A stretch of DNA of 64,000 nt. It comes from Gammaproteobacteria bacterium UBA5109. Its GTDB lineage: Bacteria > Pseudomonadota > Gammaproteobacteria > Pseudomonadales > Pseudohongiellaceae. Every line of letters begins with the position of its first letter. The stretch's first letter is position 1. Below the pieces are notes generated by a model, which did not search any database, was not told the origin of the DNA, and saw nothing but the letters and a program-made list of their open reading frames with translations. This document shows, in pieces, positions 1 to 8,774 of the stretch. The stretch is from positions 248,431 through 312,430 of the forward strand of contig DHZH01000001.1 of the NCBI GenBank assembly GCA_002414385.1. Reading direction: 5' to 3'. The translations under genes and the position numbers were made by a program.

Positions 1-470
1 CGGATTATTTGTGAGACCAGATCCTGTCGCATTTCAGCCAGAATCAGTTCGGCTTCACTGGTCTTGGCAGCAGGATTGTCCGGGTCGGCTTCATAAATCC
101 GAAACAGACTAAGCGGCCCTGAATCAATGAGGATTTCAGGTCCATTGCGCAACTGCCAGGAAGTAATCAGCGTCAGCTCATATTCACCGGCACGAACATT
201 GCGGTTAACACTGACGATCCGTTCGCGGCTTCTTTCCTCATTAATACTCAGCACATACTCGGCATTGCCCTCCAGCAGTTCAAGCCCGGAAGCCTGCAGA
301 CGGTCACGCAGCAAGCGCCCAATGGTATTGTTATCGGCATAGTTCAGCTGGATTTGCTGTAGCTGCTGAGGAAATGTGGCAGAGTCCGTGCCTCTCAGGG
401 TAAAACCACATGCATTTAACAGCAGCAATGCCAGAAGGAAAAAAGTCAGTCTGTAATAGCCAGCGAACAT
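1..470 (-). CDS. lptE: LPS-assembly lipoprotein LptE (partial, C-terminus beyond left edge)
   Basis: LptE is the outer-membrane lipoprotein that plugs the LptD barrel and helps insert lipopolysaccharide in the outer leaflet. The reverse-strand frame opens at 470 and stays open to the window edge. It begins with a short basic stretch, a hydrophobic run and a lipobox LLLNAC (Cys about residue 21), followed by GFTLRG, a typical LptE opening. The start lies 16 bases after the leuS stop, and leuS-lptE is the classical gammaproteobacterial order, usually followed by holA, which would lie beyond the left edge. The identification rests on the N-terminus plus context; the C-terminus is not visible. 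Confidence 0.85.
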   Translation of the reverse strand, partial: MFAGYYRLTFFLLALLLLNACGFTLRGTDSATFPQQLQQIQLNYADNNTIGRLLRDRLQASGLELLEGNAEYVLSINEERSRERIVSVNRNVRAGEYELTLITSWQLRNGPEILIDSGPLSLFRIYEADPDNPAAKTSEAELILAEMRQDLVSQII

Positions 471-486
471 GGGGTTACAGAGCCTC

Positions 487-2955
487 CTAATTGGCAACGA
501 TGTTAACCAGTTTGCCGGGTACAGTGATGACTTTACGTACCGTCAGGTCGGCAATATGCTTCTGGATATTTTCATCCGCCAGCGCAGCACTTTGCATCTC
601 ATCTTTGCTGCAATCAGCCGGCAATTCCAGTTTTGCCCGCAATTTACCATTAACCTGTGCAACCACGGTGATACTGCTTAGCTCCATCGCAGCTTCATCA
701 TATGTCGGCCAGGGCGCATCAATCACGGCGTCCTTCCTGCCCAGGTGATACCAGAGCACATGACATAAATGCGGAGTGATCGGTGCCAGCAGGAGTATTA
801 TGGCTTCCAGGGCTTCCTGGATTACTGCCTGGTCCTGAATGTCGTCAGCACTACTTTGCTCGGCAAACTTGCTGACAGCATTAAACAGTTCCATGACAGC
901 TGCAATTGCAGTATTAAAAACCTGGCGGCGCTGATAATCATCAGTGACTTTTTTAATAGTGCTGTGGGTTTTCAGTCGTATGTCTTTTTGCACTACGTTC
1001 AGATCTTTCTGCTCGGGGCCAGTATTGCTGGACTGATGTGCAGCAACCAGCTTCCACAGGCGTTTAATAAAACGGTGTGCTCCTTCAACACCACTGTCAG
1101 ACCATTCAAGGCTCTGATCAGGCGGTGAAGCAAACATCATAAACAGGCGCACGGTATCGGCACCGTACTGCGCAATCAAGCCTTCAGGATCAACTGTATT
1201 ACCCTGTGACTTGGACATCTTGCTGCCATCCTTGAGCACCATTCCCTGGGTCAGCAGCTGCTTGAATGGTTCATCTGAGCTTAGCAGTCCGGCATCACGC
1301 ATTAACTTGTGAAAAAAGCGGGCGTAGAGCAGATGCAGAATGGCATGTTCAATTCCGCCAATATACTGATCCACCGGTAACCAGGAGTCAGCTTCACTGT
1401 TAAGCATGGCGGAATTTTCATCGCGACAGGTGAAGCGGGCGTAATACCAGGATGATTCCATGAAGGTATCAAAGGTATCGGTTTCCCGTTCCGCTTTAGC
1501 CTGGCATTTGGGACAGCTGGTTTCATAAAACTCCGGCATTTTCTTTATGGGAGACCCGCTGCCATCAAAAGTGACATCAGTTGGCAATAATACCGGCAGT
1601 TCAGATTCCGGTACCGGAACGGCGCCACACTGCTCACAATTGATTATTGGAATTGGTGTACCCCAGTAGCGCTGGCGACTGACACCCCAGTCACGCAGGC
1701 GGAAATTCACGGTTTTTCGACCGGTACCCTTGTCAGTGAAGTACTGCACAAGCCTGTCGAACACCTGCTCGAAATTCAGGCCATCATAGTCGCCGGAATT
1801 CATCACTATGCCTTTTTCCGTGAAAGCGGCCTGGCTGATATCGCAGACTTCATTACTGGCCGGTTTGATCACCTGTTTAATGGGCAGTGCGTAGGTTCTG
1901 GCAAATTCCCAGTCGCGCTGGTCATGGGCGGGAACCGACATGACTGCACCGGAACCGTAAGACATCAGGACGAAGTTGGCGATCCAGACCGGGACCTCTT
2001 CGCCACTCAGAGGGTGGACAGCCTTGAAGCCGGTATCCATGCCGCTCTTTTCCATGGTTGCCAGTTCTGCTTCTGCTACTTTCAGTTTGTCCTGCTGGGC
2101 AATATAGGCGGCAATTTCCGAATTGCTTTCTGCAGCTGCCAGGGCCAGCGGATGCTGTGCTGCAACTGCCACATAAGTCACCCCCATGATGGTGTCCGGG
2201 CGTGTAGTGTAGACCGTCAATGCGTCATGTCCCGGCACCTCGAAACTGAATTCAAGGCCTTCTGACCGGCCAATCCAGTTTTGCTGCATGACTTTTACTT
2301 TGTCCGGCCAGCCGTCCAGTTTGTCAATGTCCGCCAGTAACTCTTCGGCATAGGCAGTAATCCTGATAAACCACTGGGGAATTTTGCGACGCTCTACCAC
2401 TGCGCCTGAACGCCATCCGCGTCCGTCAATTACCTGTTCATTGGCCAGTACCGTCTGATCAACCGGGTCCCAGTTCACCTCGGCTGCTTTTTTATAGACC
2501 AGACCCTTTTCGTAGAGTTTGATAAAAAACCACTGCTCCCAGCGATAGTAGTCAGGATGGCAGGTGGCGAGTTCACGGTCCCAGTCATAGGCATAGCCCA
2601 GCTGTTTTAACTGTTCACGCATATGGGCAATGTTTTCCAGCGTCCATTCAGCCGGAGGTACATTGTTTTTCATGGCAGCATTTTCAGCAGGCAGGCCGAA
2701 GGCATCCCAGCCCATGGGCTGCAGGACATTCTTACCCAGCATACGCTGGAAGCGGCTGATTACATCACCGATGGTGTAATTGCGAACATGCCCCATATGC
2801 AGCCGGCCACTGGGATAGGGAAACATGGATAGGCAGTAGTATTTTTGTTTGCCGTTTTCCAGTGAAGCTTTAAAGCTTCCGGCATCATCCCAGAACTGCT
2901 GAGCCTCTTGTTCTACGTCCTGATGTGAATAGTCGTCGTTAACCTGTATAGCCAT
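487..2955 (-). CDS. leuS: Leucyl-tRNA synthetase
   Basis: Class I aminoacyl-tRNA synthetase that charges tRNA-Leu in the cytoplasm. The 822-residue length is normal for a bacterial LeuRS. The HIGH-type signature HMGH is at residues 53-56 within PYPSGRLHMGHVRNY, and the KMSKS loop (GSKMSKSQGN) is near residue 580. The editing (CP1) region lies between them, with a threonine-rich TTRPDT motif near residue 250. The C-terminal anticodon-binding domain ends with a typical small LeuRS extension (VVAQVNGKLRAKLELP). It heads a leuS-lptE unit. Upstream is a repeat-rich gap, so the promoter must lie within or just after those repeats. Confidence 0.98.
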   Translation of the reverse strand: MAIQVNDDYSHQDVEQEAQQFWDDAGSFKASLENGKQKYYCLSMFPYPSGRLHMGHVRNYTIGDVISRFQRMLGKNVLQPMGWDAFGLPAENAAMKNNVPPAEWTLENIAHMREQLKQLGYAYDWDRELATCHPDYYRWEQWFFIKLYEKGLVYKKAAEVNWDPVDQTVLANEQVIDGRGWRSGAVVERRKIPQWFIRITAYAEELLADIDKLDGWPDKVKVMQQNWIGRSEGLEFSFEVPGHDALTVYTTRPDTIMGVTYVAVAAQHPLALAAAESNSEIAAYIAQQDKLKVAEAELATMEKSGMDTGFKAVHPLSGEEVPVWIANFVLMSYGSGAVMSVPAHDQRDWEFARTYALPIKQVIKPASNEVCDISQAAFTEKGIVMNSGDYDGLNFEQVFDRLVQYFTDKGTGRKTVNFRLRDWGVSRQRYWGTPIPIINCEQCGAVPVPESELPVLLPTDVTFDGSGSPIKKMPEFYETSCPKCQAKAERETDTFDTFMESSWYYARFTCRDENSAMLNSEADSWLPVDQYIGGIEHAILHLLYARFFHKLMRDAGLLSSDEPFKQLLTQGMVLKDGSKMSKSQGNTVDPEGLIAQYGADTVRLFMMFASPPDQSLEWSDSGVEGAHRFIKRLWKLVAAHQSSNTGPEQKDLNVVQKDIRLKTHSTIKKVTDDYQRRQVFNTAIAAVMELFNAVSKFAEQSSADDIQDQAVIQEALEAIILLLAPITPHLCHVLWYHLGRKDAVIDAPWPTYDEAAMELSSITVVAQVNGKLRAKLELPADCSKDEMQSAALADENIQKHIADLTVRKVITVPGKLVNIVAN

Positions 2956-3359
2956 GGCGCTGAATTTCTTTACATTTATGCCTGAAAAAAAGAGGCCATA
3001 GGATACCGCAGAAGCGCAGTCAAGTGTAGAAGGAATCGCGGCTAAAACCGCCCCTACATTGGATCAGGTCTGCCTGTAGGAGGGACTTCAGTCCCGAACC
3101 TTTCGCGGTTAAAACCGCTCCTACATTGGAGCAGGTCTGCCCGTAGGAGGGGCTTTGCCTGCATGGATGCAGGTAAGGGGCGATAGCAGGACGCGATAGC
3201 CTTAGTACCGAACATCTTCGCGGTTAAAACCGCTCCTTCATAAGCTGTTGTAAAGTTTGCTGCAGATTTCCTGATTATGCGACCGCCGACTTCTTATCTA
3301 TACTCTGTTGTTTCGGTCGCAGTTGCAGCGCATTCTATTGTTCACGACAGGAGTAATGC
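2956..3359. repeat. Intergenic REP-like repeat cluster 1
   Basis: This 404-base gap between divergent leuS and cobO is mostly repeats (3036-3240). Palindromic units of the type TCGCGGTTAAAACCGCTCC occur near 3036-3057, 3102-3126 and 3217-3240. They alternate with GTAGGAGGGACTTCAGTCCC-type units near 3075-3098 and a related unit at 3142-3164. A 67-base direct periodicity is visible: CATTGGATCAGGTCTGCC at 3057 recurs as CATTGGAGCAGGTCTGCC at 3124. The stretch 3169-3212 contains GGGCGATAGCAGGACGCG, the reverse complement of a segment in the 32.8-33.0 kb cluster. These resemble bacterial REP/BIME elements. No coding frame is convincing. Confidence 0.85.
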
Positions 3360-3968
3360 ATGAATGATGAAAAAAAGAACCGCAAACACAAGCAGAGCAT
3401 GCAGGCACTGAAAAGTCGGGTTGACAGCAGTATTGCAGCAGCACAGACAGAAAAGGGACTTTGTGTTTTGTTAAGCGGTGATGGTAAAGGCAAGAGTACT
3501 TCCGGTTTCGGGATGGTGATGCGTAGTTTGGGCTACGGGCACCGGGTCGGGATTGTACAGTTCATCAAGGGGGAACAGTTATCCGGAGAAGAAATTTACC
3601 TGCGGGAAAAATACCCGGATATGCCTTTTTATCAGATGGGTACAGGGTTTACCTGGGACACGCAGGACCGGCAAGCTGATATTGTAGCGGCAGAAAGGAC
3701 CTGGGCTTATGCTGAAGAACTGCTGAAGAATGCAAGCATTGATCTGGTCCTACTGGACGAACTGACCTATATGCTGGCATTCAAGTATCTTGAAGAAGAG
3801 CAGGTGGTGAATGCCATTAGCCGGAGACCGGCACAGCAAAGTGTGGTGATTACCGGCCGCGGTGGAGGAACGGGATTGCGCGAATTAGCCGATACTGTCT
3901 CGGAAATTAGCAGTCCCAAACACGCCTATGAGTCTGGCATTAAAGCCCGTAAGGGTGTGGATTTTTAA
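3360..3968 (+). CDS. cobO: Cob(I)yrinic acid a,c-diamide adenosyltransferase
   Basis: CobA/CobO/BtuR-family enzyme that transfers the adenosyl group of ATP to cob(I)alamin or cobinamide to make the coenzyme B12 form. The 202 residues match the family length. The P-loop GDGKGKST is at residues 40-47. The segment VLLDELTY is the usual second conserved block, and the C-terminal block reads ITGRGGGTGLRELADTVSE, ending in IKARKGVDF. The glycine-rich GRGGG replaces the commoner GRGCHR. The start is supported by AGGAG six bases upstream. No other cobalamin synthesis gene is nearby, so salvage is the likelier role. No cobalamin riboswitch was recognised upstream. Confidence 0.93.
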   Translation: MNDEKKNRKHKQSMQALKSRVDSSIAAAQTEKGLCVLLSGDGKGKSTSGFGMVMRSLGYGHRVGIVQFIKGEQLSGEEIYLREKYPDMPFYQMGTGFTWDTQDRQADIVAAERTWAYAEELLKNASIDLVLLDELTYMLAFKYLEEEQVVNAISRRPAQQSVVITGRGGGTGLRELADTVSEISSPKHAYESGIKARKGVDF

Positions 3969-3990
3969 ATTGTCTGTTGCTTATGAATGT

Positions 3991-4008
3991 TGCTTTTTTA
4001 CAAAAGCA
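3991..4008. terminator. Weak hairpin between convergent cobO and cyclase gene
   Basis: TGCTTTT and AAAAGCA form 7-base arms around a 4-base loop in the 68-base gap between two convergent stop codons. The stem is A/T-rich and lacks a G/C core, so it is only a possible terminator. Confidence 0.25.
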
Positions 4009-4036
4009 TTAAATTTTGAAATTCAGGCGTTTTGCT

Positions 4037-5302
4037 TCAGATATTTTTTGAAAAAGCGGTTTTTTCCACCATGTGCCGATAATAGGATTCGGCTTCGGTT
4101 TCCGCGGATAACTGTTTAAACAGCATTTCGGCTTTTTCGTAATCTTTGGCGTAATAGCTTTCCATGGCTTTGACATGCGTTTCCAGACTGCTGGCCTGTG
4201 ATTCCGTCAGGTCTTCTTCCAGGCAAAGTGGCTGATAGATACGCACCTGTTCACTGCGGCCTTTTACCACCAGAGTATCCAGTTCCCTGAAAACAATTCC
4301 CTGAGCTGCGTCTTTGGTTTCCTGTCCCACAATGGTCGGAATATTGTATACCCGGGTCAGGCGCTCAAGGCGCGCCGCAAGATTTACTGCATCACCAATT
4401 ACCGTGTAATTGAGGCGATAGGCGGAACCCATATTGCCGACATTGACCATGCCGGTATTGATACCGATGCCCATGCCGGTTGAGGGCAGGCCGTTACTGG
4501 TCAGCAATTGTTTTAATTCTGTCAGTGCCTTGTGCATGTCCATTGCTGCCAGGATGGAACGCTGGGCATGATCTTCATGTGGCAGGGGTGCTCCCCAGAA
4601 AGCCATGATGGAATCTCCGATGTATTTATCAATCGTGGCGCCATGCTGATAAAGGATGGCTGAAAGTGTAGTGAAATATTCATTGAGCATGCTCACCAGC
4701 TGTTTCGGATTGAGCTGTTCGGAAATGCCGGTAAAGTCTTTTAAATCGCAAAACATAATGCTCAGTGGTTTCAGTTCTCCCGTCAGGTCAATCAGCTCCG
4801 GATGTTTGCTTATTTCGTCAACGATATCCGGTGGTACATAACGGCTGAAGATATTGATCAGTTTCTGTTTCTTCTGGGTTTCGGAAAAATAGGTCAGGAG
4901 TACATTCATGCCATAGAGGACCAGCACGACCAGCAGGCTGTACTGAAAGGGGATCACGGTATTGCCATAAGGTTCACGCAAGCCCATATATAGCAGGGGT
5001 AAGGAAACAACGACGATCAGCAGGGAAGCCGCTATGGGGCGTAAGACCGGTAATACGAGGGCAATAATTGTCGAAAAGACCAGCAGTATGTAAAAATCAG
5101 CGGCACCCAGCGCCTCTGGGAGCGTAAAACTGCCATCCGCTAAAGTGAAACTATCCAGGGAAAAACGGAACCCGGGAAAGCCGGGTGTCCCGAATTCCAA
5201 CAGACCCATTAAATTAAACAAAAAAATGAGCAGCAGAGAGAGCAATATCGAAATCTGTGCTTTCTCATTTTTAAACGTGGAATGGGTAAGGTTTAACTTC
5301 AT
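4037..5302 (-). CDS. Membrane class III adenylate cyclase
   Basis: Predicted to make cAMP from ATP. Residues 18-36, 70-108 and 120-136 are hydrophobic membrane segments; a signalling linker follows (FSRYVPPDIVDEI), then a class III cyclase domain from about residue 178. The metal-binding aspartates are visible at D186 (FCDLKDFTG) and D230 (DKYIGDSIMAF). The adenine-selecting pair is K226 and T300 (YTVIGDAVN), and the transition-state residues are N307 and R311 (NLAARLE). This pattern favours adenylate over guanylate cyclase. The architecture resembles CHASE2-cyclases in which most of the extracytoplasmic sensor is missing. The gene lies just downstream of the pilin gene, separated by a terminator, and is convergent with cobO. 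It probably supplies cAMP to a receptor such as the protein at 19584-20162, but that link is inferred. Confidence 0.88.
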   Translation of the reverse strand: MKLNLTHSTFKNEKAQISILLSLLLIFLFNLMGLLEFGTPGFPGFRFSLDSFTLADGSFTLPEALGAADFYILLVFSTIIALVLPVLRPIAASLLIVVVSLPLLYMGLREPYGNTVIPFQYSLLVVLVLYGMNVLLTYFSETQKKQKLINIFSRYVPPDIVDEISKHPELIDLTGELKPLSIMFCDLKDFTGISEQLNPKQLVSMLNEYFTTLSAILYQHGATIDKYIGDSIMAFWGAPLPHEDHAQRSILAAMDMHKALTELKQLLTSNGLPSTGMGIGINTGMVNVGNMGSAYRLNYTVIGDAVNLAARLERLTRVYNIPTIVGQETKDAAQGIVFRELDTLVVKGRSEQVRIYQPLCLEEDLTESQASSLETHVKAMESYYAKDYEKAEMLFKQLSAETEAESYYRHMVEKTAFSKNI

Positions 5303-5334
5303 CGCTTGGCTGAATGGTTAAAATCCGGCAATAA

Positions 5335-5360
5335 AAAAAGGCTCCGTCAGGAGCCTTTTT
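5335..5360. terminator. Rho-independent terminator after the pilin gene
   Basis: AAAAAGGCTCC and GGAGCCTTTTT form an 11-base perfect stem with a GTCA loop. A-tracts and T-tracts flank it, so it works on either strand. It lies 22 bases after the pilin stop and separates that gene from the cyclase gene. Confidence 0.92.
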
Positions 5361-5381
5361 ATTGTATCACTTCTTTAGTGA

Positions 5382-6080
5382 CTAGATTCTATAGCACACG
5401 GTATAGATATCGTCTTCGGTATAGGCACCAGTGGCACCGGCATTATCCGGCGCAGTATTGGCACCTGCTACACCAGTGGTAGCACGAAAGCGGCCACCAT
5501 CGGAATCACCATCATCCAGCTGGGTATCCAGTGCAATGGCAGCAGAACCGTTAACGTTACTCATACAGACCTTGGTGCCGTTCATACCGCCGCCCATCGC
5601 AGCGGTAGTAATGCCGATCAGCCCACCGAATGGATTCTGCGGCAGGGCATTGGCATCGGCCAGATCAGCATCACCAGCCAGGAAGCCGGCAGCACGCATA
5701 TGCTGGAAAAAATCACCTACTTCTTCAGCACCGGTAAAGGTACTGGCCAGGGCGGCATCAACAATACCGTCTCCGTCACCCGGGGAGACTGAAGCCCAGG
5801 CATCACCGCGGGCCTGAATAACCGTGGCGTCAGCGGAATCACCGGCGCTGTCATCACCCGGCATGCGACCATAACGGTCCTGATAGGAGAATGCTCCTGC
5901 AGCAATGCCATTAAAAGAATTAGTCGCGTTGCGAATTCTTGAGTTTTCAATTAACTGCTGTCCCTGTAAAACACCACCCAGCAAGAGGCCGATGATTACC
6001 AGAACGATTGCAATCTCAATCAGGGTAAAACCGCCCTGAGTTTTCGAGCTCTGTAAATTTGTGATATTGATCTTATTCAT
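5382..6080 (-). CDS. Type IV pilin-like major subunit with class III-type prepilin leader
   Basis: Prepilin of 232 residues. A short basic leader ends at G17, followed by FTLIEIAIVLVIIGLLLGG. Cleavage is expected between G17 and F18, with the conserved glutamate at +5 (E22). The C-terminal part is a Gly/Ala/Asp-rich globular domain with two late cysteines (VCMSN and TVCYRI) that could form a D-loop disulfide as in MSHA-type pilins. A strong ribosome site (AGGAG, six bases before the ATG), a separate 207-base upstream region and a strong terminator suggest a highly expressed single-gene transcript. It is probably the main filament subunit of the adjoining assembly locus; a minor pseudopilin role is possible. 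No prepilin peptidase gene is in the window. Confidence 0.85.
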   Translation of the reverse strand: MNKINITNLQSSKTQGGFTLIEIAIVLVIIGLLLGGVLQGQQLIENSRIRNATNSFNGIAAGAFSYQDRYGRMPGDDSAGDSADATVIQARGDAWASVSPGDGDGIVDAALASTFTGAEEVGDFFQHMRAAGFLAGDADLADANALPQNPFGGLIGITTAAMGGGMNGTKVCMSNVNGSAAIALDTQLDDGDSDGGRFRATTGVAGANTAPDNAGATGAYTEDDIYTVCYRI

Positions 6081-6214
6081 TCCGATCTCCTGTGAGTAAA
6101 TCAGGCTTGGCCACTGAATTCTGGTTCAATCTTTTTAATCATCCAGATCTCTGTTCAGTGATCATCCCGACCAAACTATCAAAAAAATCCATTAATCCTG
6201 CATATTGGGGTTGA

Positions 6215-6242
6215 ATACTATAGGGAATGCAAATATGTGCAA
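6215..6242 (-). promoter_or_regulatory. Candidate sigma-70-like promoter of the pilin gene
   Basis: On the reverse strand TTGCAC and TAGTAT are separated by 16 bases, about 135 bases upstream of the pilin start. Both hexamers are imperfect. The wider gap 6081-6287 is A/T-rich and otherwise holds only runs of T/A. Confidence 0.3.
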
Positions 6243-6287
6243 TATGTAGGTTTTTTTTACAGGAAAAACTGTAAATAAATTTTACAC

Positions 6288-7343
6288 TTAGGCAGGTAAC
6301 TTAAGAACAAATATAAGTGGCGTATTGGCCATTGATTCAGCAGTCAGGGAGCCTCCGGCCGCATAGGCATGCTGGCGGGCCTGATACAGGCCAATACCTC
6401 TTCCGGTACCAAATTCACTCCAGAAAGGCTCGAAAAGACGCTCTGGCCACAGACAGGGTGCCCCGTTTTTGTCAGTTATTGTCACTTTAACAAAATCGTC
6501 TTCTCTTTCCAGGTCAATGTGTACATCCGGTTTCTGTGCCGAAGACTTGTTGGCCTGCCGGGAAAAATTCCCGAGAATGTTATCCAGAATACTCTGCAGA
6601 TTGTTTTTTGGCAGTTTGACAGTAGTCGTTTCACCATTGATTGTCGAAGGCAGTTCATACATATTGGCAGTCTGCTCCAGCAGGGCATTCAGGTCATGAC
6701 TGGACTCCAGGTTATCCGCGCTTTTATTGGTCAGGGTGTTGAGCATGTGCTCGGCCCGGTCACGGACGGCAGGAATAACTTCACGCATACTTTCAATCAG
6801 TTTGTCTTCCTGCCCCGGAACCGGGTTGTCCAGTTGTTCGGCAGTCAGTTTCATCAGCTGCGCCATGTTTTTCACATCGTGCTGCAGAAAGACCGTCATT
6901 TTGGCGGTCTGCTCGAAGGTTGATCTCACAGCCCCAAGTTTTACCCAGAGATTCATTCTGACCAGAAGAAAGAAGTTATCTGCCAGGGCACTGCTGATAA
7001 ACCGGTATTCCCAGCTACGCTGATGCAGATACAGGCGCACTGTCAGCGTGATTTCCTGAACATCAAAGCGTTTCTCCAGCATGCGTCCATCAGTTTTGCC
7101 ATTGCTGCCACTGACGTAGGTGCCAAACCAGTTCAGAGACCAGCTGAGCCCGGCAAATCCACTTTCTTTCAGGGAAGGCCAACACTGGCGTAAAAAATCC
7201 GGCAGGTCGTAATTCAGATCTTCATTCAGGCGAATCAGTTTCTGGCTGAGCAGAATCTGGGTTCGATAGGAATACAGGAGCCAGCCTGCAGCGATCAGAA
7301 TGGAGCTGCCGATGATGATGAGGTAGGGGTAGAGTTGTTCCAT
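6288..7343 (-). CDS. PrsK-like sensor histidine kinase
   Basis: Predicted membrane histidine kinase of 351 residues. A single N-terminal membrane helix spans about residues 5-25. A linker follows, then the phospho-acceptor box FLQHDVKNMAQL with H155, an N-box (ILDNILGNF, near 255) and a glycine-rich ATP lid (FGTGRGIGLYQARQHA, near 312-327). The LQHDxKN form of the H-box is characteristic of the PrsK kinases known from PEP-CTERM/exosortase loci. This protein is much shorter and lacks the multi-helix N-terminus usual in PrsK. It follows its presumed partner regulator by 16 bases and is last in the long pilus-assembly operon. No exosortase or PEP-CTERM gene is visible here, so a pilus-related role is inferred from position. 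Confidence 0.8.
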   Translation of the reverse strand: MEQLYPYLIIIGSSILIAAGWLLYSYRTQILLSQKLIRLNEDLNYDLPDFLRQCWPSLKESGFAGLSWSLNWFGTYVSGSNGKTDGRMLEKRFDVQEITLTVRLYLHQRSWEYRFISSALADNFFLLVRMNLWVKLGAVRSTFEQTAKMTVFLQHDVKNMAQLMKLTAEQLDNPVPGQEDKLIESMREVIPAVRDRAEHMLNTLTNKSADNLESSHDLNALLEQTANMYELPSTINGETTTVKLPKNNLQSILDNILGNFSRQANKSSAQKPDVHIDLEREDDFVKVTITDKNGAPCLWPERLFEPFWSEFGTGRGIGLYQARQHAYAAGGSLTAESMANTPLIFVLKLPA

Positions 7344-7359
7344 CGTCGGGAATTAAGTG

Positions 7360-8025
7360 TTAATCATTGTCGCGGCTGATGCCAAACTTTTTCATAAAAT
7401 AATAAATACTTTCGCGTTTGATACCCAGTTTTGCTGCACTCTGGTAGATATTGAATCCGGTTTCCTTGAGGACCTGGCGTACCAGTTTTTCTTCGGCTTC
7501 TTCCCGAACTGCCTTGAGCCCGTCTGACATCTTGGTGCTCAGCTGTAATCGTGTCACCCCGTCGGCTGACATTGCCAGTTCGTTATGATGAAACAGGAAT
7601 GCCCGGTTCACGGAAATCAGGATATCTTCAAAACTGGCAGGTTTTGACAGGAAGTCAAAAGCGCCTTCACGAATCGCCTCCAGTGCCGAACGTTCCTCAT
7701 CCTGGCCGGTCAGGACAATAATTTTTACCGGAATCATCTCATCCGTTATCTGGCGAATAACATTCAGGCCTTCATCCGTTGTGTGCTCCATTGGCGGCAA
7801 TCCCAGGTCAAGAATGACCACAGAGATTTCCTGATTGTCCTGCAGGATATCCAGGGCGCTCTGGCGGTTATCCGCTTCATTGACGATAAAACCCTGCATT
7901 TCCAGAGAATTGAAGAGCATCTTGCGCAGGGCAAGGTCATCTTCGACAACCAGAATTTTGCCTTTGTCCTTTACCGAAGCATCCAGTTTGTCATGAGTTT
8001 CTGCTGCCATTGTTACTTCACTCAT
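7360..8025 (-). CDS. PrsR-like response regulator lacking an AAA+ domain (receiver plus Fis-type HTH)
   Basis: Receiver domain at about residues 23-145 with acidic pair D29/D30, phospho-acceptor D73 in ILDLGLPP, T106 and K128. A C-terminal Fis-type helix-turn-helix follows (residues about 181-219, SAAKLGIKRESIYYFMKKF). The LDLGLPP-x-EG pattern is like PrsR. True PrsR proteins carry a sigma-54-activating AAA+ module between receiver and HTH. Here it is absent, so this should be a simple DNA-binding regulator. The start overlaps the preceding pseudopilin stop (ATGA), implying coupled translation. The likely target is the pilin gene promoter downstream or the operon itself. Confidence 0.82.
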   Translation of the reverse strand: MSEVTMAAETHDKLDASVKDKGKILVVEDDLALRKMLFNSLEMQGFIVNEADNRQSALDILQDNQEISVVILDLGLPPMEHTTDEGLNVIRQITDEMIPVKIIVLTGQDEERSALEAIREGAFDFLSKPASFEDILISVNRAFLFHHNELAMSADGVTRLQLSTKMSDGLKAVREEAEEKLVRQVLKETGFNIYQSAAKLGIKRESIYYFMKKFGISRDND

Positions 8026-8774
8026 GGTAATTGCCCGGCCTGGATCAGGCGCGAGAATAATATGTGTGGAGACAGCCAGTGCAATTCATCATCGAAGCTG
8101 TCTTCATTATATTCAGTATCAACAAAGGTAATATCGTTGGGCACGTTATATGCACCCATGGTCGCCTCGATTGAATTTTCTGTTTCGTTGACGGAAATCG
8201 AAGTCGCCCAGTTATCACCCATGGAAACAACAATGGCCGGTACCGTATCGCTCAGGGTGATATCGGAGCAGTCATTAATATTACAGACACGAATCATGTT
8301 GGCACCGGCCGCAAGTTCATTATCATTGAAGAGTTCCTGCATGCCAGCGGTAGTCGTGAAAGCCCGAACACCACCACCGACTGTAGTATAGGGAGAAACT
8401 GCATAGCGATAGGGGTTTTGCCAGGGATCAAGCAAAAGCCCATCCTCGTTGATAGCACCGAAAAGCCCTAGTGTCACATTGGGCAGGAGACCGAAGTTAT
8501 TGGTACATGCACCCCCACCCAGAGGGGCTTCCTCACCATCGCTGGTATTGGTGGCGGGGCAGGGTAGACGGCCGTTCGCCTGGGCAAATCCGTATAAGGC
8601 TTCTTCAATACTTTCCAGTTGGGTGCGGGCATTACTGATGCGAATTGAGTCTGTGCTGTCACCGACAGCCACCAGCACGCCACTTAAGAGGATGCCGAGA
8701 ATCATCAGCACCATCGCCATTTCAACGAGGCTGAAGCCGAACTGTTTATCTGGAGAAAAAGCTTTATTCATCAT
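8022..8774 (-). CDS. Large pseudopilin-like protein
   Basis: Prepilin-type leader with cleavage expected between G13 and F14 (QFGFSLVEMAMVLMILGILLSG) and the +5 glutamate at E18. The 250 residues are long for a minor pilin. After the N-terminal helix the protein has ANGRLPCPATNTSDGEE, a motif shared with the next upstream protein (PGRLPCPDTDNDGD), then an aromatic-rich domain (DPWQNPYRYAV). Both coding ends overlap neighbours (TAATG upstream, ATGA downstream), so it is translated as part of the operon. It is likely a minor pilin that primes or caps the filament (MshO/MshD position); the exact subunit type is not resolved. Confidence 0.75.
   Translation of the reverse strand: MMNKAFSPDKQFGFSLVEMAMVLMILGILLSGVLVAVGDSTDSIRISNARTQLESIEEALYGFAQANGRLPCPATNTSDGEEAPLGGGACTNNFGLLPNVTLGLFGAINEDGLLLDPWQNPYRYAVSPYTTVGGGVRAFTTTAGMQELFNDNELAAGANMIRVCNINDCSDITLSDTVPAIVVSMGDNWATSISVNETENSIEATMGAYNVPNDITFVDTEYNEDSFDDELHWLSPHILFSRLIQAGQLP

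Noticed and set aside
3241..3359. Cobalamin riboswitch upstream of cobO
   Set aside because: No B12-box-like sequence or suitable stem structure was recognised in the short leader.
6226..6243. Sigma-54-like promoter (TTGCAC ... TTGCAT) before the pilin gene
   Set aside because: The GG of the -24 element is missing and the spacing is one base short. The adjacent regulator lacks the AAA+ module needed to activate sigma-54.
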